DNA from: Ricinus communis
Taxonomy: Eukaryota; Streptophyta; Magnoliopsida; Malpighiales; Euphorbiaceae
Length of the DNA: 64,000 nucleotides
Direction of reading: 5' to 3'
Assembly (NCBI RefSeq): GCF_019578655.1
Contig: NC_063256.1
Span: 30,614,342 to 30,678,341 of the forward strand
Under the pieces are notes generated by a model. That model saw only the letters and a program-made list of their open reading frames with translations. It was not told where the DNA came from and did no database searches. Positions within the stretch are counted from its first letter, which is position 1. The number at the start of each line of letters is the position of its first letter. Both the position numbers and the translations under genes were made by a program. Shown here in pieces: positions 34,601-45,957 of the stretch.

Positions 34601-34770
34601 TCTCGGTGTGATTTTTAACCTGTTTTAATAGTCTCTTGGGCGCTTATTTGATTTTCAGAGCACACAAGCTCATACAATTAAAAAAATAAAAAAATAAATG
34701 AGCAAAAATAGAATGCCAAAACCACATTTTATATCTTCAAAATTCAAAAGTCTACAAGAAATCTCAAGTT

Positions 34771-37328
34771 CTACAAGCAATAAAAAGAAAGTAAAAAAGG
34801 AGAATCAGAAGTCGGAGTTCTCTCCTGAACCCCGCCCCCCATCTCGTCATCCAAGTCAGTATCTATCCCTTGGGTCTGTAAGGCTGATACTTGAAGAGTC
34901 AGTGTGTTGATCCGACGTTGCTGAACATCAAGCTGATGCTCTTGGTTGTCTAGTTGCTGCTGCAAGCCGCCATGGTCCCTCTGTTGAAAACTTGAAAGAA
35001 GATTGGTTAGTGCATTGCATACATGCATACATACATATTACATAAGTCATCTTCTTACCCGTTAGTCCTCGCCGAGGACAAATAACTACCGTCTTGCAGC
35101 ACCGACCGGCCGATGTACGTGCTCGAACTGATCCTTCTTAACTTCTATTTGCATAAAACTATCACTAACCTTTCAGGAAAACAAAGAGGTGAAAACATAA
35201 AAGAGAGGAGTAGCTTACATGAGTGCAAGTACTCAGAGTGAATTCTGGAGGGAGGCACCGCTCCGTGGAAAGCCAATGTTGTCCCACTGCATGGGCTCCA
35301 ATAAGAAACCATCAGATTTGGAGGGAACGAAGCACTCCTTGGAACCACATCAGACATGGTCATAGGAGGTGCCTCAAAGGCTACACTAGCAGAAGAGCCT
35401 CCAATATGGGAAGGCTTGGAGCCTTGGGAGGACCGTCCCTCAATCGGCTCATGAGTAGTAGGAGCCTGGTGGATGAGCTATAAATAAATGATTAAGAAAG
35501 CAACACACAACAAAAAGGGAATTCTATGTGAATCCTAGAAAATACTTGAGCTATGACGTCATTGCCAAGAGGCACGACCTCTAACAATTGAGGGATGAAT
35601 GAAGTATAATCCATCCAGTGGGATCAGATGGTGAGGTCTTTGGGCTCGTCATACCCTGTCATGCACTCTATGAATTCCTCCTCAGCAAGATCTGCTATCT
35701 AAAACATGGAAAGATGAGGGGATAATGGGACTCGGCGCTTGTTGGGGCCTCGCTCCCAACCGTAGATCCTCTCTCCTAAGTACTAGGCTTGATAGGCGGG
35801 TCTAATTAGTAGGATCTTCCTATGCTCGAGGTTAGCTATTGATAGCATATATGGCTCCCATTGGTTGCGCTCTCCCAGCCAATCACCTCAAATCTGCAAA
35901 CCATAAAAGGTAAGTAACGATATAAATTAAGCATAAATATAACTAACAAATTGGATTTACCCTATCACAGGTCAAGCTGTTGATCCACATATGGTACATG
36001 TGAACCTGAAACCACTCTAGAGTAACGGTCCTGCTCGAGCCCTAGTGACTCTAACGAGGAAAAGCTCGTAAGGTGCAGATGGATTGTGAGCCCACTAAAA
36101 GGCTGGTCTCCAAGGCCCAAACCTGTAGAACAAATAGCTAGCATTCATTGTATCTATAAAAAGAAACTAAGGGAAAAGAAGTCAGTGCCCACTTACGGTG
36201 ATCGCAGGCTATAAACCACAGATCCTTTTGCTGCCTCAAACGGTAACGTCCATCTGATGGTACAGATATGTGAGAGCCGTAGATCCCTAGTTATAATGTC
36301 CATCCCGAGAGTTGTAGATCTCTACGTCGGTGCTAGATAGTGGAAGTTCAGTGAGTTCCCTAAGTCACTGAATAATATCGTACTAAAAAGGTACATTGAA
36401 AAGGCTCGGGCCATCTAGTCAACCATTCAAGCATTCTAAGGAATGAAACCCTAGTAAGCAATGCATCGTGAGTTCTTCAACGTTGACAAGAACTTGAGCA
36501 AGTCAGTAATGAAGCATTCCTGGACATCAATACACTGATGGTGGATCACATCATCGAATGGCATAGGCATGCCAGAGAAGTTGATGCCGGTCATAGTAGA
36601 AAAAGAAATAGGAGAGCGAGTCAGATTATCAACCAGAGTGTGGAAGGTGAGTCGTGTACATACACCTCTTGAGCAGGGCTAGACAGAAGTATGATCAACC
36701 CTCCCAGTGATTGATGGGAGTGTGGTCATGAACCGACAGAAGCTGGTATCTCAAATCCTAGCTGGGATTGAGTTAGGAAGCTCGTCGAACCACTCCCAAG
36801 TGATATAGAAATTTCTGGCAAACCGGATCGACACAATATGACCCTGGATAGCCAAAATGCAGGTAATTAAACATCATGTGCATACAAAAAGACCCTAAAG
36901 AGGTAAGTGTATGTCTATCGAGTATTATCTTTAGCAAAAAGCCCCAAAAAGTTGTCATTCGGCTTGTGCACAACCAATTCGCACTGTGTAGAGCCAATCA
37001 GCATTGCGCAGAGGCGATTGACTCTGCATACAGCCGATCGGCTCTATATGTTAGGGCACTAAATATTTTGTTTATTTTTCATAATTTTTCAAACATTTTG
37101 TACAAAAAGAATGTATATCAAGTCTCTAAGTTGCAAAATATAAAGTTTAAGCTAAGAGATTACCTCTCTGACGGCTAGAAATGCGCGATGGGTGTTCAAT
37201 TTTGCTAGAAGAGGAATCTCCTCTCCCTTCACAAGCCCAAGGTCGTTTTGGTGGGAAATTGGAGCAGAAAACTCCCAGTTTGGTGCAATCGAGGTGCATC
37301 CAACAAATTTAGAAGATGAGCTTGCCAT
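34771..37328 (-). pseudogene. Antisense accessory gene (aORF) of Tat unit b, with intron
   Basis: Exon 1 (37328-37164) starts MASSSSKFVGCTSI and ends LVKGEEIPLLAKLNTHRAFL plus AVRE at a GAG|GTAATC donor. Exon 2 begins at 36843 after a TATCCAG acceptor with HIVSIRFARNFYITWEWFDE. Later parts include MTTLPSITGR, INFSGMPMPFDDVIHH, and a Gln-rich coiled coil (FQQRDHGGLQQQLDNQEHQL) followed by an acidic segment (DTDLDDE). The copy at 45958-48129 shares both exon edges. Antisense accessory ORFs are known in Tat elements. A TATAAG box at 37456-37451 precedes the ATG. The palindrome cluster is in intron 1 (36958-37050). Stops make it non-functional; exons beyond the second are uncertain. Confidence 0.65.
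36844..37163 (-). other. Intron 1 of Tat unit b aORF, containing palindrome cluster
   Basis: GT donor at 37163-37162 and AG acceptor at 36845-36844 (TTTTGGCTATCCAG|GGT). It contains AGAGCCAATCAGC, GAGGCGATTGACTCTGC and the perfect AGCCGATCGGCT at 37032-37043. The corresponding intron in unit c (47966-47661) contains AAAGCCGATCGGCTTT at 47830-47845. Conservation of position in both copies supports the intron. Confidence 0.6.
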
Positions 37329-38111
37329 TTTGGGACTAATTTCACAAAATTTATAAGGATTAAGTGAGAAATCAAAGAAAAAGTGAAAAAGGATTTTAAG
37401 AGAAAGGTAAGGAGAATGTATAAAGTAGAAGAAGAGTGGATACAAGTCTACTTATATGTCCTAAAGAAGGGAAAAAAGTCATTTAGGTCCCTGACCTGTC
37501 AAAATCATGTTTTGGTTCAAGAAGTTAGTTCAAGTTTGCAGAAGACATATAGAAGCCCAATTGGTACCCCGAGGGGAAATTCTTAAGAAAATTGCAAGTG
37601 TGGTCCCTGACCCATCAAAATTATGTTTTAGTCCCAAAATGGGCCAAGCACCGGTATAGCTTCCAGAAAGCATCAAAATGAATCAGATTATGCCTCGAGA
37701 CGAGAAATTTTAACCTAAGTACCCAAAAGTGGAAATTACCAATTGACCCAAAGTGGAAAATTAATTCCTAGAATGGAAAGTAGCTAGAGGAAATCTCTGC
37801 AATCATAGCTCGCAATTCAAACGGGCATAGATCCCAAATAACGAGCATAGTTCCCGAACAACAAGCAAAGTCCTCAATCTAAGCAGGTGAAGTCCTTAAT
37901 CCGAGCAAGTGAAGTCCTCAAACCAAGCAAGTGAAGTTCTTGAAACCCAAGCAGGTGTGGCCTCATATTGAATCAGCGATCGAAGTTAGAGCTTACATGG
38001 TGTGGCTTCCATAGCTCACAAATCCTTTTGGTATATCCTTGATATCTATGATTTATTTCAATTTAGTTTAATGCATTGCATGCTCATAAATTTTGACAAA
38101 TTGAGGGCAAC
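37329..38111 (+). other. 3' UTR and polypurine tract of Tat unit b
   Basis: Holds the promoter side of the antisense gene and then degenerate repeats of about 27 bases built on CAAGCAGGTGAAGTCCTCAA (37850-37960). It ends AAATTGAGGGCAAC, the polypurine tract next to LTR2. No sense coding region. Confidence 0.65.
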
Positions 38112-40284
38112 TGTCAGCACCCGTTTTTCGTATCTAGATATCGAGGGAAATATGAAAAACCCTATGATGAAAGTTATTGTCTTGTCCAGTCTCAGGAGAT
38201 AAAGGACAGACGAATCTAAGGGTCAGTTTGAGGTTAATCCAATTGGAATTACCTTCTCTAAAATCAATTTGGATTCAATTGTCAAGAAAAATAAAATTTG
38301 AGGGTCAAAATGAAGGATTTCACAAATTTAGGGACCTAACTGAAAGAATTTCTAAGACTTTCCCTATGTAGAGCCGATTGGCTTTATAAAATGCTGATTG
38401 GGTATTTTGCAATTCGACATCATTTTTCTTGATGATTTTACATCCAGGTACAGATTCTAGAAGGCCTTTTGACGATAATCCTGATTTTTAATGATAATTA
38501 TTTAAATTTAAATAATTAAATTAGTTATTTATCAATTTTATTTTTGAAATTATCATATCCTTTAAGGGTTTTTTAATACCCTACCTCTCTAAATAGAAAA
38601 AGGTGATTAGAATGAGGAACAACTGGCAATTGGCAACTAATAACATATAAAACACACAGAAAGAGAAAGAAAAGAAAAAGAAACAAAGAGAAACACACAG
38701 AGAAAAGCTAAAGAGAAAATTATTATCGTTCTTGAGAAGACTCAAGTCACTAAGAAAGAAGCCACTGAAGAAAGAACTGTTTTTGGAAACCTGTTTCTAA
38801 ATTGACATAAGTTTTCTCAACACCAGATCTAGAATTGGATTCCTACCCATCTTTGACCATCAACTACGGTGACAACCTGAGGGGTTCCTCTAACATGCAT
38901 CCATCATCATCCTAAAATTAGTTCTTTTGTTATTTATTTTTTTAGAAACATGATTAGGGTCATTATTTATGATCAATATGATTAGATTAGGGTTTCTGTG
39001 AATTTGTATGTTAATTGAATTTTGAATCTAATTGTAAGAACTCTAGGATTTTGAATTTGATAATTTTATCAATTAGGATTTTGAATCTGATTAGATACAT
39101 GCAATAGTATTAATGATTAGATTTCTATTTTCGTTATGATTTAGTAATTAAATATGTTGAATAGGATTACATGACTGATTTGATATCTTTATGGTTATTG
39201 TATTCTTAATTTTTTAGGGTTTTTATCAATTTTAGAGTTTTTAATCACTCTATTGATTCTTATTGCTTTTATTTTTATTTTCATTTTATTTTCTTTCATG
39301 TCTAATTAATTTTACTCTCTGTGCATGTGAAATTCCGCTTTGGGGATGCGAAATTCACCCACGAATCGATAAAAGAATTGCCTGGAACCTTAGAGCTGAT
39401 CGGCTCAGTGCTTAGAGTCGATCTGTCGTGCAATGCTCAGTCCCAAATTTTTTGCTTTTAGACTATTTTGATGTATTTTGATATTTTATATAGTTTCTAG
39501 GTCTTTTTCTTTCACAATTTAGTTGTAAGCCGGGTTGTAATAATTAGTTTTATTTTCTGCCTTTATTTTATTTGTTTTGTTTACTGTATGATTATCAAAT
39601 ATGTGTTATGTGATTGGTTAATTAAAATGGGCCAGATAGACTTAGGGTTAAAACTAGATCTAATATGAATATTATAGTCCAATAAGTTAATCAACATTAA
39701 TTGGGCCTAACACCCTAAAATCTAAGTAGACTTAGTGGACCTTGGCATGCTTTAATTGTGACTGGGCTTCATTAGAATTAGGATCACAATGAATGGGCCT
39801 TACCATAATAATTAATAAATTAGGTCTAAAGGCTGGAAATTAAAAACATAATATGTGATTGGGCTAAACTAGGTGGACTACATACATAATTAACTAGTAA
39901 GCTAGGCTAACAACTCAAATATGGGTTGGGCTTGAATAAAATGGGCTAGACTTAGGTAAATAATGTGTGTTATTTGGTATGTCTGCCTATAAATTACTTG
40001 CATTTATAAGGAATAATTAGTTAAATAATAAAATTAAAGAGTAAGATACTCAAATAAGGAAGTTGGCTTTTAGATCCATCTCTGAAATTTGTGGCGTAAG
40101 CTTTCTTATGAAAATTGAGAAACACCACTTATTAGTAAAAGTGTCCCAACGATTACTCGGGTGGTGACTCCCATCTCGGCACTAGTCTCAGTAACTAATT
40201 AGCATGTCCCCGATTAGGTTGAAAAGCCTTATAGTTTTGTAGTCGCTAAAGACACTTAGGTCCGCCCCGAAATCGCCGCCCACA
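38112..40284 (+). repeat. Tat LTR2, full unit
   Basis: Starts TGTCAGCACCCGTTTTTC and ends AAATCGCCGCCCACA. It has a palindrome cluster at 38367-38405 (AGAGCCGATTGGCTTT, ATGCTGATTGG), a TATA-like CTCTAAATAG at about 38586, and a second cluster at 39390-39430 (AGAGCTGATCGGCTC). It is homologous to LTR1 and LTR3 along its length. Confidence 0.85.
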
Positions 40285-41744
40285 GAGCCATTAAGAAATT
40301 ACTACCAAACTAGGAAAACCATCAATGAATGATAGAAACCTTTCTGAAATCCCAAAAGAAGAATTGGATTCCCAACCACTCTTTGATTTAACAGCCTCCT
40401 CATCTCTTGAGTCTTGTAGAATGACAACCAACACTAACAGCGTGAGGGTTCCCCCTATCCACATCATCAACTTCTCTTCTCCAATTGCTTCTTATATATA
40501 TATATATATATATAGAAATATATTAGAAATGGATTTTTATGTTTGTTCCACGTTGTTCACATGATTAGACTAGAATTCCTTTCTATTTAACATGTTGAAT
40601 TTATTGGTTTTGAATATGATAATAAGAATACTTAGGGTTTTGAACCTGATTTGATTGAGTTTTAAATTTCAATGGATAATAATAGATATGATTAGATTAT
40701 ATTTCCATTTCTCTATCAATTTTACATGTTCTAACTGAATTTTTTTCCTTTATGCATGTGAAAATTACTATAGGCGCGAGAAATCAAAACAAATTGCAGA
40801 AAGCCACCTGAAGCCCCCTAGAACTGATCGGCTTAATGTAGAGCCGATTTGGCTTTGCGTTAAGCCAACCGACTCTTCACCTTGGGCCAATTGTTGTGTA
40901 TAACATTAGGCTGATTTTCAAGTTTTTGATGTATTTTTGGCAATTTCATGTACTATAACTTTGTTTCAGGTTTTTCTTTTTAATTTTTTAGTTGTAGATG
41001 GGATGTAATAGCTAGATATTTTTTTCCCTTTTAATGTTGCTTTTTTCAATGATGGATGCCAAATATATATTGTATGATTACCTAATTAAAACTAGACAAA
41101 TAGACTTAAGCTCTAAAATTGGACTTGGCATGAAAATTGTAGTTTATTAGGTAATAAGATGTCATATTGGGCTTTAATCTAAAACCCATATAAACTTAAT
41201 GGGCTCTGTCATGCTTTAGTTAGGTTAAATTGGGCCATATTAGATTTAAGATCATTGAATTGGGCCTTTTCGTAAAAAGTAGTCATTTAGGCTTAAAGGC
41301 TGAAAATTAAAGCAAAACTTATAATCGGGATACACAAGGTTGGCCCTGTATATAATTAATTAGTAAGTTAGGTTAATAACTTTGAATATGGGCTGGGCTT
41401 TAATAAAATGGACTAGATTTAGGTGGACTGATGTAGTGCTTGATGTGTAGAAATATTTATATTGAATTTATAGGGAATAGCCCATTAAATAATAAAATTA
41501 AAGACAAATATACACAAATAAGGAAGTTGACTTATGAATCCATCTATAGATTTGTGACATAAGATTTTTTATGGAATCGAGAAACGTCACTCATTAGTAA
41601 AAGTGTCCCAATTACTCGGGCGGCGACTGCCATCTCTGCGCTTGTCTTTGTGATTAGTTAGCGTGTTCCTGATTAGGTTGAAAAGCCTTGTAGTGCTGTA
41701 ATCACTAGAGACACTTGGGTGCGTGTGCAAAACCGCCACCCACA
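40285..41744 (+). repeat. Tat LTR2, tandem partial copy
   Basis: A direct repeat of the 3' two thirds of the LTR, starting at CATTAAGAAATTAC and ending CCGCCACCCACA. It includes palindromes at 40819-40900 (AACTGATCGGCTTAATG, AGAGCCGATTTGGC, AAGCCAACCGACTC) and a (TA)n run at 40493-40514. It begins at the same LTR position as the partial copy after LTR1. Confidence 0.78.
40493..40514. repeat. (TA)n microsatellite
   Basis: About 10-11 TA units lie in the partial LTR2 copy. Confidence 0.95.
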
Positions 41745-43145
41745 ATGGCAAGCATGGAAGGCCCAACAAAAGAAGAGCCAATAGGAGAGCTAAGAAAAGT
41801 TCTCTTTGGGAGGGACCTAGAGAAAGCAATTCTCATCTATATCGAGTTATCCGACCAGGTGATTCAAACCATATAGTGGGTACTCACTGAGAAAAGGCAC
41901 ATGTTTACTAGCTCACCTTCTGAGATAGTTGGGGTCGATTCAAGTATAATCTCCCATCAATTGAATGTCACTCGAGATTTAAGTCGATTAAGTAAAAGGA
42001 AAGAAGTTTTGCTCCTGAATGGTAGATCGCCATAGTAGAAGAAGTTGACAAGCTTCTGAAGACCAGGTTCATCAAGCCAATAATGTGTCTTGACTAGTAG
42101 CGAATGTGGTTTTGGTTAAAAAGCCAAATAAGAGATGGAGGATGTGTGTGGATTTTATATATCTGAATAAGGCTTGTCCAAAAGATATTTATCCTCTACC
42201 TAATATTGATCAGTTAGTGGATTCAACAAGTCGCTATGAAGTATATAACTTTGTTGATGCTGCTCAAGGATACCATCAGATCAAGATGTATAAGTCCGAC
42301 GAAGAGAAGAATTCCTTTGTCACGGACATAGGTACCTTCTGTTACACAATGATGCCTTTTGGTGTGAAGAACGCTTGAGTAATATACCAAAGATTGGCAA
42401 ACACTATGTTCAAAGATCAAATCGGTAAAACCGTGGAGGTATATATGGATGATATGATCATCAAGTCAACTAGGGCCGAGGATCATGTTAGAGATTTAAG
42501 AGAGGAATTCAACATCTTAGAGAAGTACCAGGTCAAGTTAAACCTTGACAAACGTGCCTTTGGTGTCAAAGCTTGGAAGTTCTTATGATTCATGATCTCG
42601 TAGAGAGGGACAAAAGCTAATCCTAAGAAAATTAAAGCAATCATAGAAATGAGACCACCGAGCAGTATCAATGAGGTACAAAAGTTAAATGGTCGAATAA
42701 TAGCCCTTGGTCGGTTCATCCTATGCTCCGCGAGAAGATGACTACCATCCTTCAAAACTTTGAAGAATGTTAAGAATTTTGAATGGATTGAGGAGTGTCA
42801 AAAAGCTTTCGAGGAGATGAAGAGTGACCAAGGACACCGTAGGACACCGTAGCCTCTGTGCTGGTCAACGAAGATGATGGCAACCAAAAGCCTAACTATT
42901 ACATGAGTAAAGTCCTGAAAGAAGCAAAAACTCAGTACCCCATGATAGAGAAGTTGGTATTGGTTATCATCACCACTATTACTAAGCTCAGACAGTATTT
43001 CAAAGCGCACACGGTAATAGTCAGAATGAATCAATCATTAAGAAAAGCATTACAGAGCCAGAGACATCTAGCCGACTTGTCCATTAGTCAGTTTAGGTGG
43101 GAGCTTCTGATGTTTGGTATGAGCCTAGAAAGGCTATGAAAGCAT
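41745..43145 (+). pseudogene. pol: Tat unit c pol, reverse transcriptase and RNase H (gag and protease deleted)
   Basis: Only TGGC of the primer site remains at 41746 before sequence coding EELRKV-like pol N-terminus (GELRKVLFGRDLEKAIL, then VDSSIISHQLNV). Reverse transcriptase blocks are RWRMCVDFIYLNKACPKDIY, NFVDAAQGYHQIKM (first Asp), TFCYTMMPFGVKNA and VEVYMDDMIIKST (YMDD at about 42441-42452). The RNase H remnant has QYPMIEKLVLVIITTITKLR and VIVRMNQSLRKAL. Gag and protease are missing, so the primer site was fused directly to pol by deletion. Its sequence differs enough from unit b to indicate another Tat subfamily. Confidence 0.82.
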
Positions 43146-44580
43146 AGATATTAGTTGATTTTATGGCAGGGACGAGCATGCCCGAAAGCACGGAGAAAGT
43201 TGATGAAGCTCTTTTCAAATGGACATTGCATGTTGATGGAGCATCTAATATCGATGGGGCAGGAGCAGGCATACTACTAGAGGGACCGAATAATGTTTAG
43301 CTCAAAAGCTCTGTAAAAATCAACTTTAAAGCCTTTAATAATATCGTTGAGTATAAAACATTACTAATAGGTTTAAAGATAGAACTAACAGTGCGAGCTA
43401 AGCATCTAAGCATAATCAATGATTCGTAGCTAGTGGTCAATTAGATAATGGGGATCTTCAAAGTTAAATACCTTGATCTGATCATATGTAAGTCGGGCAA
43501 AAGCTATGTTGCAAAGAATTGAAAAAGGAGGGGACCAATGGAGCATTGTCTAGGTCCCGCAAGATGAAAATAAAGAGGCAGATTTCTTAGCCAAACTTGC
43601 CTCACAAGGGGAACCAAGCAATTATGTCCTATTCTACATACTTAAGGAGCCTACAATAGCAAAAGAAAAGGTATTAGATATTGAAGACTATGACCCTTGG
43701 ATGAAAGAGATCATTTGGTATTTTAAAGAAGGAAGATTACTTGAAGATAAGAATGCTACAACTAAAGTAGTAAAGACCTCAACCATGTACTCTTTCCAAG
43801 ATAGTCATTGTACAGAAAGTCAATATCTCATCATTGGTCTAGATGTATTTCAAAAGAAAGAGTGAACTAAGTCCTTAGAGAAATTCATAAAGGGATCTGT
43901 GGGGCTCATGAAGCAATTAACAGCATACCCAGAAAAGCTAGTCTCCAAGGTTATTTCTGGTCGACCATCCACAGAGTTAAGCTAAGTGTTAAGAGCATCA
44001 AAATGTATCTTATCTACTAGCGGCACTGCAATGTTCGACCAGTAGTCCTTAGTCTTTTGTAGCTTGGGGCATAGATATCCTTGAGCCTTTCCCGACTATA
44101 GTAGGTCAGAAGAAGTTTCTACTTGTAGCCATAAACCACTTCACAAAGTGGGTTGAGGCAAAAGTTGGGGCCATCATCACATAAGGATTTCAAAGGGTTC
44201 TGCACTTGCATGAAAACCAACCTAAGGTTTAACTCTATTACTTAGCCACAGTCCAATAGGCTAACGAAGGTCACAAATTGAACATTCCTTCAAGGACTGA
44301 AAAGAAGACTAGATAAAAGGAAAGACAGATACTTTGATGAGCTTCAAAGTGTTCTCTAGTCGTACAGAACCACACCTAGAACGACAACTGGTTATATGCT
44401 CTTTAAATTAGCATATGGGGCAAACATTATAATACCAGTCGAAATGGAAATGTCGACCTTGAGGATTCAATGCTTTGACAAAAGAATAATAAGGAACATA
44501 TGAGGCTATGATGTCGACCTTGAGGATTCAATGCTTTTTCTTCTCTTCTTGATGAGAAAAAGGTCTTGCTTTACTCTTTA
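43146..44580 (+). pseudogene. pol: Tat unit c second RNase H and degenerate integrase
   Basis: The archaeal-type RNase H is recognisable from WTLHVDGASNIDGAGAGILL, NFKAFNNIVEYKTLLIGLKI and VPQDENKEADFLAKLAS. Integrase is badly eroded. Traces include an AWGIDI-like stretch at about 44062-44080 and short matches around 44300-44430. Stops and shifts are frequent. Confidence 0.6.
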
Positions 44581-45957
44581 ACTTCATAGAAATGTTCTAG
44601 GAATGATTCTAAGCAAATCCTTCCTCATTAGAGGACTCAAAAACTGGGTTTTGGATAGAGTTTTAAGAGAAGGTTCCATGAAAGCAGTAAGTATAAAATG
44701 AAAAGAAGAAAAAGAAGGTAAAAAACAAACGAAAGAAAAGGATAAAGAAAAACTTACTGGTGACAGATGCACACAATCTCATAAAGAAATGGAGTTGAAG
44801 GCAAGGAAGAAATTAGGAACTCATACAAAATGTAGAGACAGTGAAGATTGATAATAAAAAAAAAGGACAAAAGGCATAAAAACAACAAAAATGGTAAGAA
44901 GAGAATGAAAGAGGAATTTATAGAGTTCAAGGAGTGACTAAACTACCACTTGGTATTATGAAGAAACATTTTAGAGAGTAGAGATGTAACTGTCATTTGA
45001 CAGGATATAAATGATAAATAGTTATCATAATGATAGACACAATGTACGAAATGTTAGTGGGAATATCAGGTGTCTTGGATTTTTTATATTCAAATGATAT
45101 GACTGAGCTTACCTCTTATTAAAGACCTAATCAAGCAACATTTTGTTATTACAACTATTAGAAAGCATCAAGCTCATCATAAGGTAGAGATTACCGAGTA
45201 CGAGCAAAAAAATAGATACCAAGCATAAATACTCTCAAGCAAGAGGGTGGACTAATGATAATAAAGCATTATAAGCCAACTTGTCATGCCTAAGAAAGAC
45301 AGAGTTAACTAAGTCTACATTACACTACAGCTAGGAATTTGAGAGATTGTGTCATGTTCAAACTCTGTTCGAAGAATTTGACCTGAGCTAGGACTATGAT
45401 AACAGGCAAGAAGAATAGTCCTATTACAATTAGGGTGACCTACAGCTACGAGGTTCCTATCCTAGTAAGATGAGGAGACCTTCGATGTTTGTACAAGGAC
45501 CTACGGTACAATAGTTACATGCATATGTTATTCTACACACTCATTACACTTCAACTACCCTTTCATAAAGTACTGACTTAATCATCATAGTAAGTGGCCA
45601 GATAACCCTGTCTAGTGCTTTCTAACCATCTTTGCAAGTACTTCAGAGATTGGGTCAATCTTTGGAGATTTTGTTGATAGCTCACTCTTTGACGAGCTAT
45701 CAATGTGATACCCATTTAGTAGGAGACTTGACATATATAAGAGTTCTTGCGTCTTCATAATAGCAATTAGCAGTTATCCATTTTGTAAACATAGTACGTC
45801 CAAAAACCGATTGCATGCAATATAACTCAAATTATTATCTGATTTTAATAAAATTATATTCATGTGTGTAAATGTATTATTAGTTTCTCAATAGGTCGAT
45901 CCATATATTATATTGGAAACTCAAATAATCTCCAAGCTACCTACATGAAATAATATA
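44581..45957. other. Spacer between Tat unit c pol and aORF
   Basis: No gene recognised. Two GTCGACCTTGAGGATTCAAT copies lie just upstream (about 44452-44471 and 44514-44533), which suggests a small duplication at the pol end. The rest is low-information AT-rich DNA. Confidence 0.4.
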
